A stretch of DNA of 64,000 nucleotides from Gammaproteobacteria bacterium (GCA_017302255.1 JAFLDV010000019.1:1-64000); one strand, 5' to 3'; positions 30,194-41,475 are shown, counted from the first letter of the stretch. Numbers and translations: made by a program. Notes: a model not told the origin generated them from the sequence alone.

Positions 30194-31534
30194 TTACTGC
30201 CTCACCGTGTCAAATAACGCCATCACTTCAAGATGACTGGTATAAGGGAACATATCCATTACCCCGATTTTAGCGATGCGGTATCCTTTTGCTAGTAATA
30301 CTTTCGCATCTCGCGCAAAAGTTGTCGGGTTGCAAGATACGTACAAGATCTGTGCCGGTTTCAATCGCGCGATTTCATCAACTGCACCAGGCGCTCCGGC
30401 ACGTGCAGGGTCTAACAGTATTTTTTGGAAATCCGGCTTATTCCAAGCGGCTTTTGGCCATGGCAGATGTAAATCAACATGAGCGAATTCACAATTAGCT
30501 AGACCATTAGCCTTAGCATTGTCCCGAGCCCGTTTCACCATTGCAGGAACGCCCTCAAGCCCAAGCACTTTGGCACCAGATGCTGCCAGCGCTAAGCTGA
30601 AATTGCCGATCCCACAATATAAATCAAGGATGTTATCGTCCACAGTTGGTGCTAACCATTGTAGCGCCTGCTCGACCATCAACTGGTTCACTGCAGCATT
30701 GACTTGAATAAAATCACCGGCTTTAAATGCCAAACGTAGTGGCTCGCGACCACTCAGAGCTAATGAATAACTCGGCTCAGGAGTGTTTGCCTGCCAAGGT
30801 GTTAATTGCTCGGGTTCAGCTTCACCATACCAATAGGCTTCTGGCCAACTTTGCCGTAACAACTCAACATCACCAGCAGTTAACTCTTTGATATGACGAA
30901 CAATAACATAGGCCTGGCCATCAGCATCAAACACCTCTGCATGGGTAATTACTGGGCCATGTTTGAGTTTAGGTAATGTGTCATGCAACACCGACAACAC
31001 TTTAGCAATCACCGGACTGAGCACTAAACATTCGCTAACCGCTAGCACTTCGTGACTTTGCTCTTTACGAAACCCGACTTGAAATTGTTTAGTCGACTTC
31101 TCATACCAAATGCCAATCCGCGCTTTGCGCCGATACCCGGTATTTCCTGCACTTAATGCTGGTTGCCAAGGTAAATCAGTGATTTTCAATTGGTGTGAAA
31201 GCAACTGCGCCACTGCTTGCTGCTTCAAGGTTAAACTATCCTGCGCACCAACATAGTGCAATTGACAGCCACCACATTGCCCCGCAACAGGGCAAGCCGG
31301 TTGAATGCGCAGAGGTGAGGCATTCAGCACTGTCTGTACTTTACCTTTGTTGTACTGCGGTTTTTGCTCGTTGAGTTTGACCTTGACCGTCTCACCGGGC
31401 AAACCACCCTGCACAAAACAAATTTTGCCATCATGATAAGCAATACTCTGCGCTTCATGATCCCAACGTTCAACTGTGAGTGTTAGATGTTGTGGACCCT
31501 GCGCTTTAGCTTTCGCTTTATAAATGCTAACCAT
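30194..31534 (-). CDS. rlmD: 23S rRNA (uracil-1939-C5)-methyltransferase RlmD
   Basis: RlmD methylates U1939 of 23S rRNA. The 446-residue enzyme has an N-terminal TRAM domain (about 10-70), an iron-sulfur cluster region with CPVAGQCGGCQLHYV (near 80-95), an AdoMet fold with NILDLYCGIGNFSLALA (near 305) and the catalytic Cys in LYVSCNPTTFARD (near 400). It is co-directional with relA and divergent from barA. Confidence 0.95.
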   Translation of the reverse strand: MVSIYKAKAKAQGPQHLTLTVERWDHEAQSIAYHDGKICFVQGGLPGETVKVKLNEQKPQYNKGKVQTVLNASPLRIQPACPVAGQCGGCQLHYVGAQDSLTLKQQAVAQLLSHQLKITDLPWQPALSAGNTGYRRKARIGIWYEKSTKQFQVGFRKEQSHEVLAVSECLVLSPVIAKVLSVLHDTLPKLKHGPVITHAEVFDADGQAYVIVRHIKELTAGDVELLRQSWPEAYWYGEAEPEQLTPWQANTPEPSYSLALSGREPLRLAFKAGDFIQVNAAVNQLMVEQALQWLAPTVDDNILDLYCGIGNFSLALAASGAKVLGLEGVPAMVKRARDNAKANGLANCEFAHVDLHLPWPKAAWNKPDFQKILLDPARAGAPGAVDEIARLKPAQILYVSCNPTTFARDAKVLLAKGYRIAKIGVMDMFPYTSHLEVMALFDTVRQ

Positions 31535-31662
31535 AACTGCGTATTTTCCTTAGATATTGCACCGTGCGCCTGCACGTTTTTGCCAACAGAAGCCGTAGGT
31601 TTTTAGCCCCGCTTGTGTCATGATAAAGTTTTCAAGGACCATTGTAGCAAGCAGCGCACAAG

Positions 31663-34458
31663 ATGACGAAGATTGGTTTACGTGACAGGATTTTATTAAT
31701 CACTTTATTGCCAACATTGGTGGTGAGTTTGTGCCTTGGCGGCTACTTTAGTTATGCCCGCTACCAAGATCAAAGTGCCTATTTAGAAGAGCAAGCCAGC
31801 AATATCTCTGAGCCGTTAGCTGTTGCGGCTGAGCATGATTTATTAGCGAGCGATAAAGTCGGTTTGCTACGGTTATTAAATGTCTCATTACGTAGAAATG
31901 CGCCTATGGTGCGAACCATCGCGGTATTTGATACAAAACATCAATTGATTGCCACCTCGAACCAACACAAAGACTTCGCTCAATTACAGGCACCAGCAAA
32001 CTCATCTGTGCCTACCCAATCGACAGTGCAACAACTTGACGATAGCCTCTTAGTGAAAACGCCGATCCAATTGGAATTATCTTACCTTCAACAATTGCTC
32101 AGCGATCCACAAACGCCAGCGACGCTCGTTGCAGAATTACGCGCCAACGAAGGCCGTTTGGGTTATGTGCTCGTGCAGATTCAAAAGGACAAAGTGTTAC
32201 TGGCGCAGCAGCGCTCCATGTTGATGTCATTACTACTGATTTTACTTGGACTGACTGCCGCCTTGTTGATGTCATTACGGTTGTTAAGTCGGGTCAGTAC
32301 GCCTCTACAGCAGCTGCTTTATCAGATCGAAAAGCTTGCTGAAGGTCGTTACTCCAGCCAATTAAAAGGTCCTTATGTCGCTGAATTTGACTTGATGCGC
32401 CTTGGCATCAACCAACTAGCGGACCAACTGAAGCGTTATAAAGATGATTTACAAAACACCCTAGATCAGTCCACCAGCGATTTAGTCCAAACCATGGAAC
32501 AACTCGAGATGCAAAACGTTGCTCTCGATTTAGCGCGGCGTAAGGCGCAAGAAGATAACAAACTAAAATCCGAGTTCTTGGCGAAAATGAGTCATGAACT
32601 GCGTACGCCACTCAATGGCGTTATCGGCTTTACTCGGCAGTTACTAAAAACACAACTGACTTTGCATCAACAAGATTACCTCAACACCATCCAGAAATCG
32701 GCTAATAGCTTGTTGAGTCTGGTCAATGACGTGCTGGACTATTCCAAACTGGAAGAAGGTCGGATGCCGATTAATCCAGAGCCGTTCTCCCTGCGAGAAT
32801 TGGTTAACGATTCTATCGAATTACTCGCGGCCAACGCCTTTGAAAAACAACTAGAGTTGGCGTTGTGGATAGATCCAAATTGTCCAGATGATGTGATTGG
32901 TGACCCGCTGCGTATTAACCAAATCCTGATGAACATTGCTGGTAACGCGATTAAATTCACCGAGCACGGCAGCATCGTGGTCCGAATTACTGCCACCTTA
33001 CAGCCGGACGAACGGGTGATGTTACATGTCTCTGTGCAGGATACCGGTATCGGTATTCCGACCCAGCAGCAAGAACAATTATTTAGCGGTTTCTCGCAAG
33101 CAGACGGCAGTATTGGTCGTAGATATGGCGGTACTGGTCTTGGCTTAATTATCTCGCAACGGCTAGTGAACGCTATGGGCGGTAGCATTGGTTTTGATAG
33201 TAAAACTGACGAAGGTTCCACCTTCTGGTTCACCTTATTGTGCAAAGTGCACAGCCTGAGCGTCAGTGACGCGCTACCAGTCGAGTTGTTGCGTGGCAAA
33301 TCAGTGCTCTACATCGAACCCCAGCAGTATTCGCGTGAAGCGACTTTAACTTTACTCAATAGTTGGGGCATGAAAGTCGCCGCCTGTTCGACGCCTGCGC
33401 AAATTCAGCAAGCACTGGCGCAAAGCCCAAGTTTCGATATCGCCATCATTGGCCGCGCAGTGTCTTTAGATCAAGTGAATCAAATCGTTGAGTTAATCCG
33501 ACAATTACGAGCTCACTGTCAGTATATTTACCTATTGGTCAATACTTTATCGCCAAACCTGCGCGAAGCATTATTGCATTCTGGCGCTCAAGCCTGTTTA
33601 TCAAAACCGGCACATCATCGCAAGCTTGCCAATACGATGGCGCGGCCATATCAAAGCCAAGAGCAAATATTATTGCCACAACCTCAGGGCCCGAAAGCAC
33701 CGTTGCGCATTCTGACTGTCGATGACAATGAAGCAAACTTGAAGCTCATTAATACATTACTCAGTGATTTAGTTGAGCACATCGACTCCGCGGAAAATGG
33801 TGCTGAGGCATGGCAAAAAGCTTCGCATAGTCATTACGATGTTATTTTTATGGACATCAATATGCCAGTGATGGATGGTGTGACTGCTTGCCAAAAAATT
33901 ATGCACAGCAGCTTAAATGAAGCAACGCCAATTATCGCCGTCACTGCACATGCCATGGAAGGTGAACGTGAACGCTTATTAAGCTTGGGGTTTTGTGAGT
34001 TTTTAAGTAAGCCGCTCGACGAGCAAATGCTGCTATTTGCTTTAAAAGAGTGCTGCCCTACCTTTAGTCAGAATCATCAAGCAGAGGCGGTGAAATCAAC
34101 CTTTGACAGCCTACCGCAAAGTCGACACTTAGATTGGGATTTGGCGTTGCAACGAGCTGCAGGGAAAGTCGAACTTGCCAAAGAGATGCTGCAAATTCTG
34201 CTAAAAAGTTTGCCAGATACCCTCACCGACTTGCAAAAACATATGCGTAACGAAGAACGAGAGCCGCTGATCCAACTTATCCATAAGTTACACGGTGCAA
34301 CTTGTTATACCGGCGTGCCGCATATCAAACAATTAACTGAGATCTTAGAAACTCAACTCAAAGCTGGCAGTCCGATTGCCCAACTAGAACCGGAATTGTT
34401 TGATTTGGAAGATCAGTTACAAAGTCTGCTCGATGAATCCGGGAAATGGCAATGGTGA
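31663..34458 (+). CDS. barA: Hybrid sensor histidine kinase BarA
   Basis: BarA phosphorylates the response regulator UvrY/GacA to control the Csr carbon-storage system. The 931-residue inner-membrane protein has two membrane segments (about 10-30 and 185-205) flanking a periplasmic domain, HAMP, HisKA with MSHELRTPLNGVIGF (His near 312), the ATPase with GRRYGGTGLGLIISQRLV, a degenerate receiver-like region, a true receiver with DVIFMDINMPVMDG (Asp near 728), and HPt with LIHKLHGATCYTG (His near 873). Gene position opposite rlmD-relA supports the call. Confidence 0.93.
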   Translation: MTKIGLRDRILLITLLPTLVVSLCLGGYFSYARYQDQSAYLEEQASNISEPLAVAAEHDLLASDKVGLLRLLNVSLRRNAPMVRTIAVFDTKHQLIATSNQHKDFAQLQAPANSSVPTQSTVQQLDDSLLVKTPIQLELSYLQQLLSDPQTPATLVAELRANEGRLGYVLVQIQKDKVLLAQQRSMLMSLLLILLGLTAALLMSLRLLSRVSTPLQQLLYQIEKLAEGRYSSQLKGPYVAEFDLMRLGINQLADQLKRYKDDLQNTLDQSTSDLVQTMEQLEMQNVALDLARRKAQEDNKLKSEFLAKMSHELRTPLNGVIGFTRQLLKTQLTLHQQDYLNTIQKSANSLLSLVNDVLDYSKLEEGRMPINPEPFSLRELVNDSIELLAANAFEKQLELALWIDPNCPDDVIGDPLRINQILMNIAGNAIKFTEHGSIVVRITATLQPDERVMLHVSVQDTGIGIPTQQQEQLFSGFSQADGSIGRRYGGTGLGLIISQRLVNAMGGSIGFDSKTDEGSTFWFTLLCKVHSLSVSDALPVELLRGKSVLYIEPQQYSREATLTLLNSWGMKVAACSTPAQIQQALAQSPSFDIAIIGRAVSLDQVNQIVELIRQLRAHCQYIYLLVNTLSPNLREALLHSGAQACLSKPAHHRKLANTMARPYQSQEQILLPQPQGPKAPLRILTVDDNEANLKLINTLLSDLVEHIDSAENGAEAWQKASHSHYDVIFMDINMPVMDGVTACQKIMHSSLNEATPIIAVTAHAMEGERERLLSLGFCEFLSKPLDEQMLLFALKECCPTFSQNHQAEAVKSTFDSLPQSRHLDWDLALQRAAGKVELAKEMLQILLKSLPDTLTDLQKHMRNEEREPLIQLIHKLHGATCYTGVPHIKQLTEILETQLKAGSPIAQLEPELFDLEDQLQSLLDESGKWQW

Positions 34459-34460
34459 GA

Positions 34461-34530
34461 GCTTAAGTGGCCGAGACGCCTAAGTAGGACTGAAGCATAA
34501 GTGAAGCTAAGTAGCAGAGAAGCTAAGTAG
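34461..34530. repeat. Five imperfect copies of a GCYTAAGTRG-type repeat
   Basis: Related decamers or nonamers occur at 34461 (GCTTAAGTGG), 34478 (GCCTAAGTAG), 34495 (GCATAAGTGA), 34506 (GCTAAGTAG) and 34522 (GCTAAGTAG), with steps of 17, 17, 11 and 16 bases. They fill the gap between convergent barA and acpS. It looks like a decaying tandem repeat; no protein frame or binding-factor match is evident. Confidence 0.55.
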
Positions 34531-34543
34531 AAAAGCCCTACCT

Positions 34544-34924
34544 TTAGGCTCGTTCGAGGATCACTGTCGCAAGCGCATAATCAACTTCGTCACTAAGGGA
34601 TAACCAAATATTGGTCACTCCCAATTCTGACGCCAGTTGCAATGCTGCATCCTGCAGTTTGAGTTGCGGCTGGCCGCGTTCATTGTTGCTGACCACAAAA
34701 TGCTGAAAAGAAATACCACGACCAATGCCGGTGCCAAACGCCTTAGCTGCAGCCTCTTTCGCAGCAAAACGTTTCGCAAAGTATCGAACCGGTTGACTAT
34801 GATTGGCATAAATAACTTGCTCTTCATCAGTCAGCACTCGTTGTACCAAACGCGGTGAGCGGGCTAATGCCTGCTCAATGCGCTTGATCTCAACGATATC
34901 ATTGCCTAAGCCGACGATAGCCAT
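34544..34924 (-). CDS. acpS: Holo-[acyl-carrier-protein] synthase AcpS
   Basis: AcpS transfers 4'-phosphopantetheine from CoA to ACP. The 126-residue chain has the metal-binding [16 protein letters not shown] (Asp 9) and the catalytic [15 protein letters not shown] (Glu near 58). Its ATG overlaps the pdxJ stop (TAATG). The 3' end overlaps a weak hairpin (34534-34550) followed on the minus strand by TTTTC, the likely operon terminator. Confidence 0.95.
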   Translation of the reverse strand: MAIVGLGNDIVEIKRIEQALARSPRLVQRVLTDEEQVIYANHSQPVRYFAKRFAAKEAAAKAFGTGIGRGISFQHFVVSNNERGQPQLKLQDAALQLASELGVTNIWLSLSDEVDYALATVILERA

Positions 34925-35655
34925 TAACGACGAGCATCCACCATCAATTGCTTCATCTGAGCAACTGCCGGGCCTAAACCAGTAAAAATTGCTTGGGCGA
35001 TTAATGCATGGCCAATGTTCAGTTCGTGCATTTGCGGGATAGCTGCAATTGGTTGCACGTTATGCACATGCAAGCCATGTCCGGCATTGACGATAATCCC
35101 CAGCGATGCGGCAAATTCGGCAGCGCTGCGGATCCGATTTAATTCCGCCAGCTGCGCTTTTGGACAAGTTGCATCAGCATAAGCGCCAGTGTGGATTTCA
35201 ATATATGGCGCACCAGCTTTGGCAGCCGCTTCAATTTGTCGATGATCAGCATCGATAAACAAGGAGACTAAAATATTATCAGCAGCCAATTCACTGACAG
35301 CTGTAGTGATACGATCAAGTTGACCGAGAATATCCAAACCGCCTTCTGTCGTCAGTTCTTGGCGCTTTTCTGGGACTAAACAACAAAAATGCGGCTTTAG
35401 CTGCTTGGCGATACCGAGCATCTCATCAGTCAGGCCCATTTCAAAATTCAGACGGGTTTGAATCGTTTGACGAAGTAAGAACACATCGCGATCTTGAATA
35501 TGGCGGCGATCTTCTCGTAAATGCACGGTAATACCGTCTGCTCCATGCTGTTCAGCTAATAATGCGGCATACACTGGCTCTGGATACTGGCTACCACGCG
35601 CTTGTCGAACAGTTGCCACGTGGTCGATATTGACGCCTAAATAAATCGGTTGCAT
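34924..35655 (-). CDS. pdxJ: Pyridoxine 5'-phosphate synthase PdxJ
   Basis: PdxJ closes the pyridoxine ring from deoxyxylulose phosphate and aminoacetone phosphate. The 243-residue barrel starts [17 protein letters not shown], with [14 protein letters not shown] (catalytic His near 46-51), Glu in [10 protein letters not shown] and the late [12 protein letters not shown] loop. It stands between recO and acpS in the classic order. Confidence 0.96.
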   Translation of the reverse strand: MQPIYLGVNIDHVATVRQARGSQYPEPVYAALLAEQHGADGITVHLREDRRHIQDRDVFLLRQTIQTRLNFEMGLTDEMLGIAKQLKPHFCCLVPEKRQELTTEGGLDILGQLDRITTAVSELAADNILVSLFIDADHRQIEAAAKAGAPYIEIHTGAYADATCPKAQLAELNRIRSAAEFAASLGIIVNAGHGLHVHNVQPIAAIPQMHELNIGHALIAQAIFTGLGPAVAQMKQLMVDARR

Positions 35656-35682
35656 CGAATTTCCTTTATTGAAGGTGACCGC

Positions 35683-36375
35683 CTAGCTGGTCACAGAAGC
35701 AAATAATGCTCGGCTAGTTAAGGGTTGCGTGCCGAGCAAAGGCTTTAATAACAATCGAGTCAGCTGTTTAGCACAACGCAGTGAATCCTGATACCAATTC
35801 CCTGCGGCTACCGCCTGCAAATCCGCACCTAAAAATCCTTGAGCAGCTGGCATAAACCCCTGTTCAGCGTGCCATTGATAGCAGGTATCTGCTGACAGCG
35901 GGCCACCTAGTGCGTCCGAACTAAAATCAACAGCAATGCCAAGCTCGGCCAATAAAGCGAATTCAAATTGGCGTAAAATCGGCTGTAACATCGGCGGATC
36001 GCCCTGAAAGCGCGCTAAGTTATGCAGGCTTTGCTGATACAAACTAAATAAACCATCACTTTGCGCATCGGCCGGCCAAATCCGACAAATCAATTCATTG
36101 AGATAAAAAGCACTAAATAAAAATTCAGCTTGCAGCTGGACCGTCACACTAGATTCTTCAATCGCCAATACGGTTTTTAATTCGCCACGACCACCTAGTT
36201 GGATTTGGCACAAGGTAAAAAGCGGCCACTGACTGCGGCCGCCTTTCTTTTTCGACGGTCGCCTCGCAACCGCCCGCACTCGCCCGCCGTCTTGTAACAG
36301 CAAGTCAAGTAATAGCTTATCATCCTGAAACGGCCGGCTATGCAGCAGATATGCGGGATGATAAACCCCACGCAT
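35683..36375 (-). CDS. recO: DNA repair protein RecO
   Basis: RecO works with RecR to load RecA on SSB-coated DNA. The 230-residue chain begins MRGVYHPAYLLHSRPFQDDKLLLDLL, an OB-fold start, followed by the GGRVRAVARRPSKKKGG segment and an alpha-helical C-terminal domain. I start at 36375, one base after the era stop; a longer frame from 36420 overlaps era and is not conserved. The zinc-finger cysteines of some RecO proteins are absent, as in E. coli. Confidence 0.92.
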   Translation of the reverse strand: MRGVYHPAYLLHSRPFQDDKLLLDLLLQDGGRVRAVARRPSKKKGGRSQWPLFTLCQIQLGGRGELKTVLAIEESSVTVQLQAEFLFSAFYLNELICRIWPADAQSDGLFSLYQQSLHNLARFQGDPPMLQPILRQFEFALLAELGIAVDFSSDALGGPLSADTCYQWHAEQGFMPAAQGFLGADLQAVAAGNWYQDSLRCAKQLTRLLLKPLLGTQPLTSRALFASVTS

Positions 36376-36376
36376 A

Positions 36377-37306
36377 TTAATCTTCGCCGTAACCAAGACT
36401 GCGCAAGGCGCGCTCGTCATCGGCCCAACCAGATTTTACTTTTACCCACATTTGCAAGAATACTGGTTGCTCAAATAAGTCTTCCATATCTTTACGTGCT
36501 TCTGAGGCAATAGTTTTAATGCGTTCGCCGCCTTTACCAATGACCATGCGTTTTTGCGTGTCGCGCTCAACCAAAATCAAGGCAGCGATGTGGTAATGTT
36601 TTTCTTCCCACTTAAAGCGCTCGATTTCAACCGTCACGGAATAAGGCAATTCATCGCCTAAAAACCGCATCAACTTTTCACGGACAATTTCTGACGCCAT
36701 GAACCGTTGCGAACGGTCCGTAATATAATCTTCTGGGAAGAAAAACTCACAAGGCGGCAGCTGCTTTTGCACGATTTCACGCAGACGCTCGACGTTTGTG
36801 CCTTTTTCCGCAGAAAGAGGAACTATCTCAAGGAAAGTTAATTGCGAACCAAGCCATTGTAAATGTGGCAATAACTCTTCTTTGTCTTTGTATAAATCGA
36901 CTTTATTCACCACCAAAATCACTGGCTTTTTCGCCGCAATCAAGCGGTTTAACACCATCTGATCATCGTCAGTCCAACGAGTCCCTTCCACCACAAACAT
37001 GACTAATTCGACATCGAGAATAGAGCTAGCTGCGGCTTTATTCATTAACCGATTGATCGCTCGCTTTTCTTCAATGTGTAAACCTGGGGTATCCACATAC
37101 ACCGTTTGATATTGGCCTACCGTATCGATACCTACAATACGATGGCGAGTGGTCTGTGGTTTTTTCGAAGTGATACTAACTTTCTGTCCAATCAACTGAT
37201 TGAGCAAGGTTGATTTGCCAACGTTAGGACGACCAACGATTGCAACTAAACCGGCAAAAGTCTCACCAGTGGCTTCAGTCGCTGTTTCTGTAAATTCAAT
37301 CTTCAT
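36377..37306 (-). CDS. era: GTPase Era
   Basis: Era is an essential GTPase for 30S ribosome assembly. The 309-residue chain has G1 [10 protein letters not shown]2-G3 with DTPGLH, G4 NKVD (near 130) and G5 SAEKG, then a C-terminal KH domain with [21 protein letters not shown]. Its start overlaps the rnc stop (ATGA), the conserved rnc-era coupling. Confidence 0.97.
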   Translation of the reverse strand: MKIEFTETATEATGETFAGLVAIVGRPNVGKSTLLNQLIGQKVSITSKKPQTTRHRIVGIDTVGQYQTVYVDTPGLHIEEKRAINRLMNKAAASSILDVELVMFVVEGTRWTDDDQMVLNRLIAAKKPVILVVNKVDLYKDKEELLPHLQWLGSQLTFLEIVPLSAEKGTNVERLREIVQKQLPPCEFFFPEDYITDRSQRFMASEIVREKLMRFLGDELPYSVTVEIERFKWEEKHYHIAALILVERDTQKRMVIGKGGERIKTIASEARKDMEDLFEQPVFLQMWVKVKSGWADDERALRSLGYGED

Positions 37307-37971
37307 TTTTTCAATTGTTCCAATACCAGATGAGCACAGTCCTGCTCGGCTTTGCGGCGAGAGCTACCCACAGCAACTACAGGAGCCATCCCGGCCACTG
37401 TACATTTGATGGTAAAGGATTGGTCGTGCGCTTCACCTTGAATATCAATAACTTCATACTGAGGTAAAGCCAATCGACGGCCTTGTAAAAACTCTTGTAG
37501 TAAAGTCTTTGAATCTTTTTGCACACCAGGTTCGATGTTGTGCAAACGAGTACCAAACCACGTCAGAATGCGTTGCTGACATACCGCAACACCACCATCG
37601 AGATAAATAGCACCTAGAATCGCTTCAACCGCATCGGCTTGGATAGACTCACGACGAGAGCCACCGCTTTTTAACTCACCAGGGCCTAAGCGTAAAAACT
37701 CGGCAACGTTGAGCTCTTTAGCGACTTCCGCAAGGGTAACTCCTTTTACCAAGGAGGCACGCATCCGCGTTAAATCGCCTTCACGGGTTTTGGGGAAATT
37801 CTGGAACAAGGCCTCGGCGATAACCATAGACAACACGGCATCTCCGAGGAACTCTAAACGTTCATTATGTTGCCCTTTGCAGCTGCGATGCGTTAGTGCT
37901 TGCACTAACAGCGATTCATCAACAAACTGGTATCCCAGTTTTTTCTGCAAAGGAGCTAAAGAAACTTGCAT
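37303..37971 (-). CDS. rnc: Ribonuclease III
   Basis: RNase III cuts double-stranded RNA in rRNA and mRNA processing. The 222-residue chain has the catalytic signature [16 protein letters not shown] (near 36-51) with Asp and Glu metal ligands, a second site with [15 protein letters not shown] (near 115), and a C-terminal dsRNA-binding domain (about 150-222). It lies eight bases after lepB. Confidence 0.97.
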   Translation of the reverse strand: MQVSLAPLQKKLGYQFVDESLLVQALTHRSCKGQHNERLEFLGDAVLSMVIAEALFQNFPKTREGDLTRMRASLVKGVTLAEVAKELNVAEFLRLGPGELKSGGSRRESIQADAVEAILGAIYLDGGVAVCQQRILTWFGTRLHNIEPGVQKDSKTLLQEFLQGRRLALPQYEVIDIQGEAHDQSFTIKCTVAGMAPVVAVGSSRRKAEQDCAHLVLEQLKK

Positions 37972-37979
37972 GCCTTTCC

Positions 37980-38903
37980 TTATTCAATTGGGCCAAGACG
38001 TTCGAAACGAACTCCGACCGGCACCCAGCGTGGCAATATGCTGTCTGGGTCTTCACTAAACTCAAAACTCATCCACTTAAAGACCGCTTTGCCGACTAAG
38101 TTGTCTGCCGGTACGAAGCCCCAAAAACGACCATCTTGACTGTTATCCCGGTTGTCGCCCATAACAAAATACTGACCTTCCGGGACGATGAACTCATTTG
38201 GCTCTGTTCCTGCTTGGTCATAATAGTTTGGGATATCCTCAGGCAGTTGTTCGTTGTAATAAATCTGATAAGTCTTTTCTTGAATTTGTTCATTGAACCG
38301 TTTTAACGGCACATTGTATTTATAAGCTTCACCCTCAGACAAAAATTCCTGACGGAGTGGATCTAATGTTGGGCAAGCTGTTTGTGCCGATTTATCACAC
38401 GCACGTTGCACAAATAATTGCTTATCTTTGTAAATCACCCGATCGCCAGGCAAACCAATGACTCGTTTAATATAGTCAACCTGTGGCTGTAGTGGGAATT
38501 TAAACACTACGACATCGCCGTGCTCTGGCTTGCTATTGCTATACAATGTTTTGCGCCATACCGGGTCTTTGACGTCATAGGCGTATTTTTCCACCAGAAT
38601 AAAATCACCAACCAGTAAAGTTGGCATCATCGAACCTGATGGAATTTGAAATGGTTCGTACAAAAATGAACGGAAAATTGTGATGATGGCAATCAGTGGG
38701 AAAATCGACTGCGCAGTTTCAGCGATATAAGACTGACTGAGGATAGCTTCTTTAACTTCATCACTGAGTGGCGCTTGCGTTTGTGCAGCCACAGCTGCCA
38801 GTTTTTGCTGGCGCTTTGGAGCCAATACCAAGGCGTCAAATAACCAAACCAAACCACTACCAATGGTTAATACCACTAAAAATATTGCAAAATATCCAGC
38901 CAT
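37980..38903 (-). CDS. lepB: Signal peptidase I
   Basis: LepB removes signal peptides at the outer face of the inner membrane. The 307-residue protein has two N-terminal membrane segments (about 3-22 and 65-82), the nucleophile in [16 protein letters not shown] (Ser near 92), the general-base Lys in [12 protein letters not shown] (near 147) and box [15 protein letters not shown]. It is preceded by lepA, the conserved pair. Confidence 0.96.
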   Translation of the reverse strand: MAGYFAIFLVVLTIGSGLVWLFDALVLAPKRQQKLAAVAAQTQAPLSDEVKEAILSQSYIAETAQSIFPLIAIITIFRSFLYEPFQIPSGSMMPTLLVGDFILVEKYAYDVKDPVWRKTLYSNSKPEHGDVVVFKFPLQPQVDYIKRVIGLPGDRVIYKDKQLFVQRACDKSAQTACPTLDPLRQEFLSEGEAYKYNVPLKRFNEQIQEKTYQIYYNEQLPEDIPNYYDQAGTEPNEFIVPEGQYFVMGDNRDNSQDGRFWGFVPADNLVGKAVFKWMSFEFSEDPDSILPRWVPVGVRFERLGPIE

Positions 38904-38956
38904 GAAACTCTCATTCCTCGTTGCTAATGTATACCGGAAGCTTACCGCTTGAATGG

Positions 38957-38978
38957 CGCGCGCCGAAAGTGGCGCGCG
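38957..38978. other. GC-rich hairpin between lepA and lepB
   Basis: CGCGCGCC (38957-38964) and GGCGCGCG (38971-38978) form a perfect 8-base stem with a GAAAGT loop. There is no U-tract on either strand, so a simple terminator is unlikely. It could be an mRNA-stabilising or processing stem within the lepA-lepB transcript. Confidence 0.5.
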
Positions 38979-39036
38979 TGATTTAATTGTTACGAGCGGT
39001 AACAGGCTGCTAAAGGATCAGCGCTTGTTCCGGAGA

Positions 39037-40836
39037 TCACTTACCGACTTTTAGAATGGCTAAAAACGCTTCTTGCGGAACTTCAACGTTACCGACTTGC
39101 TTCATTCGTTTCTTACCATCTTTTTGTTTCTGTAATAATTTCTTCTTACGGCTAATATCACCACCGTAGCATTTCGCTAAGACGTTTTTCCGCAATTGTT
39201 TTACGGTGGTCCGCGCGATCACGTGGCTACCAATCGCCGCTTGAATGGCGATATCAAACATTTGCCGTGGGATCAGCTCTTTTAACTTCTCAGCTAATTC
39301 ACGACCGCGACCTTGGGCGAAATCGCGGTGACTGATGATAGCCAGTGCATCAACGCGCTCGCCGTTAATCAGGATATCAACGCGTGACATGTCAGAAGTT
39401 TGGAAACGCTTAAACGCATAATCCAAAGACGCATAACCACGGCTAGTTGATTTCAGGCGGTCGAAGAAGTCCATCACAACTTCTGCCATTGGCAGTTCAT
39501 ACACTACTGCAACCTGACGACCGTGATAAGTCATGTTCATCTGCACGCCACGTTTTTCGATACACAAGTTAATCACGTTACCGAGATATTCTTGCGGCAC
39601 CAGAATATGGGCTTCAACGATTGGTTCGCGAATTTCGTCAATACTGGCAACTGCTGGCAGGTCACTTGGGTTATCAACCATGACGATTTCGCCACCTTTC
39701 ACCACAACTTCGTAAACTACAGTTGGTGCAGTGGTGATAAGGTCAAGATCATATTCGCGTTCCAGACGTTCTTGGATAATTTCCATGTGCAACATGCCGA
39801 GGAAACCAATACGGAAACCAAAGCCTAAAGCACCAGAACTTTCTGGTTCGTAAAATAATGATGAATCGTTCAGACTCAGTTTTTCTAAGGCATCACGGAA
39901 ATCTTCATAGTCATCTGAAGATACTGGATAAACACCCGCATAAACCTGCGGTTTGATACGTTTAAAGCCTGGTAAAGGCTCAGTCGCTGGATTCTTGGCA
40001 AGTGTCAAAGTGTCACCAACTGGTGCGCCTTTGATTTCTTTAATACCGGCGATAACAAAACCTACTTCGCCTGTACTTAAAATACCGGTGTTAGTCGCTT
40101 TTGGCGTGAAGATACCGACTTTGTCGACTTCATACACGGCACCGCTAGACATAATTTTGATTTTGTCTTTGGCTTGGATTTTACCGTGTTTCACTCGAAC
40201 TAACGAAACAACGCCTTGGTATGGGTCGAACCAAGAATCGATGATCAACGCTTGAGTTGGTGCATCGACATCGCCTTCTGGCGCAGGAATACCCTTAACG
40301 ATAGTTTCAAGCACATCTTCAATACCAAGACCGGTTTTGGCAGAACATTGCACTGCACCTATGGCTTCAATACCAATGATATCTTCAATTTCTTCAGCAA
40401 CCCGTTCAGGTTCGGCTTGCGGCAAGTCGATTTTGTTAAGAACTGGCAATACTTCCAAGTTCATTTCCAGTGCGGTGTAACAGTTAGCAACTGTTTGCGC
40501 TTCAACCCCTTGACCGGCATCAACAACTAACAAAGCACCTTCACAAGCAGCCAATGAACGGCTTACTTCATAGGTGAAGTCGACGTGACCAGGCGTATCG
40601 ATAAAGTTTAACTGATAGGTTTCGCCGTCTTTTGCTTTGTAATTCAGCGTCACGCTTTGCGCTTTGATAGTAATACCGCGCTCGCGTTCAAGATCCATGG
40701 AATCAAGCACTTGCTCTTGCATTTCCCGATCAGATAAACCGCCGCAAAATTGGATTAAGCGGTCAGATAATGTCGACTTACCGTGGTCGATGTGGGCAAT
40801 TACTGAGAAATTGCGGATGTTAGATATTTTTGACAT
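39037..40836 (-). CDS. lepA: Elongation factor 4 (LepA), ribosomal GTPase
   Basis: LepA/EF4 is a translational GTPase linked to ribosome biogenesis and initiation. The 599-residue length equals E. coli LepA. It begins [22 protein letters not shown] (G1), with G3 DTPGHVDF and G4 NKIDLP, EF-G-like domains, and the LepA-specific C-terminal domain ([22 protein letters not shown] near 560). A frame extending to 40908 adds 24 unconserved residues and is rejected. Confidence 0.97.
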   Translation of the reverse strand: MSKISNIRNFSVIAHIDHGKSTLSDRLIQFCGGLSDREMQEQVLDSMDLERERGITIKAQSVTLNYKAKDGETYQLNFIDTPGHVDFTYEVSRSLAACEGALLVVDAGQGVEAQTVANCYTALEMNLEVLPVLNKIDLPQAEPERVAEEIEDIIGIEAIGAVQCSAKTGLGIEDVLETIVKGIPAPEGDVDAPTQALIIDSWFDPYQGVVSLVRVKHGKIQAKDKIKIMSSGAVYEVDKVGIFTPKATNTGILSTGEVGFVIAGIKEIKGAPVGDTLTLAKNPATEPLPGFKRIKPQVYAGVYPVSSDDYEDFRDALEKLSLNDSSLFYEPESSGALGFGFRIGFLGMLHMEIIQERLEREYDLDLITTAPTVVYEVVVKGGEIVMVDNPSDLPAVASIDEIREPIVEAHILVPQEYLGNVINLCIEKRGVQMNMTYHGRQVAVVYELPMAEVVMDFFDRLKSTSRGYASLDYAFKRFQTSDMSRVDILINGERVDALAIISHRDFAQGRGRELAEKLKELIPRQMFDIAIQAAIGSHVIARTTVKQLRKNVLAKCYGGDISRKKKLLQKQKDGKKRMKQVGNVEVPQEAFLAILKVGK

Positions 40837-41028
40837 TTTTTCCAATATAAAACTGAGCTGATTGCGCCGCCATTCTGCGCTAACCAAGGTTAGTGCCAAC
40901 GGGTCCACAGATTAAAATTGTCGCGAATTGTACTAGATTTAGCGAGCGCTTGCACTGTGTTCTTTTCGCTGGGAGAGTCGTTTTGCACAACCGAGAAGAT
41001 TTACCGCGAACTCGTCGCTAGCAATGAC

Positions 41029-41475
41029 TTATTGTTGACTCACAGCAAGAGTTGGTAAAACTTCTAACAAACTGACTTGTAATGATTTTTCCCGCTTTTG
41101 TTCACTGCGTCTTACCAGCAATAAACTGAGACCACTGCCAAGCAATCCACCCAAAAGCTGCACACCTTCATTAGCGCCCATCTGCACTAACAATCCCATT
41201 GCCAGCATAAATGCGACTATCGGCACAAGGTACACACGTAAGGCCGCTTGGGTCAGTGCAGTCTCATGCAGCCCAATACGGACCTGTTGTCCTGGCAGCA
41301 CTGCAACCGCAGTAGGGATAAACAGACGAGGTTCTTTTGGGGTCAGCGCTTTGGCAACAACACCGCTGGTGCAGGAGTCTTGCTGCTGGCAAGCACCACA
41401 AGTGGTTTTTGCTTGGGTTTTCACCCAAACGCCATCGGCTTCAACACCAATGACAGTTGCAATTTCTTCAATCAT
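41029..41475 (-). CDS. rseC: SoxR-reducing/sigma-E modulator RseC
   Basis: The 148-residue membrane protein has a cysteine cluster CGACQQQDSC (near residue 27) that fits the RseC/RsxC-type redox motif, then two hydrophobic membrane segments (about 75-125). RseC modulates sigma-E activity and participates in SoxR reduction. The start MIEEIATVIGVE at 41475 matches the family; 16 further residues upstream look unconserved. It ends the rpoE-rseA-rseB-rseC series. Confidence 0.9.
   Translation of the reverse strand: MIEEIATVIGVEADGVWVKTQAKTTCGACQQQDSCTSGVVAKALTPKEPRLFIPTAVAVLPGQQVRIGLHETALTQAALRVYLVPIVAFMLAMGLLVQMGANEGVQLLGGLLGSGLSLLLVRRSEQKREKSLQVSLLEVLPTLAVSQQ

Noticed and set aside
38957-38978. 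Intrinsic terminator between lepA and lepB
   Set aside because: The stem is strong but neither strand has a U-tract, and lepA-lepB are normally co-transcribed.
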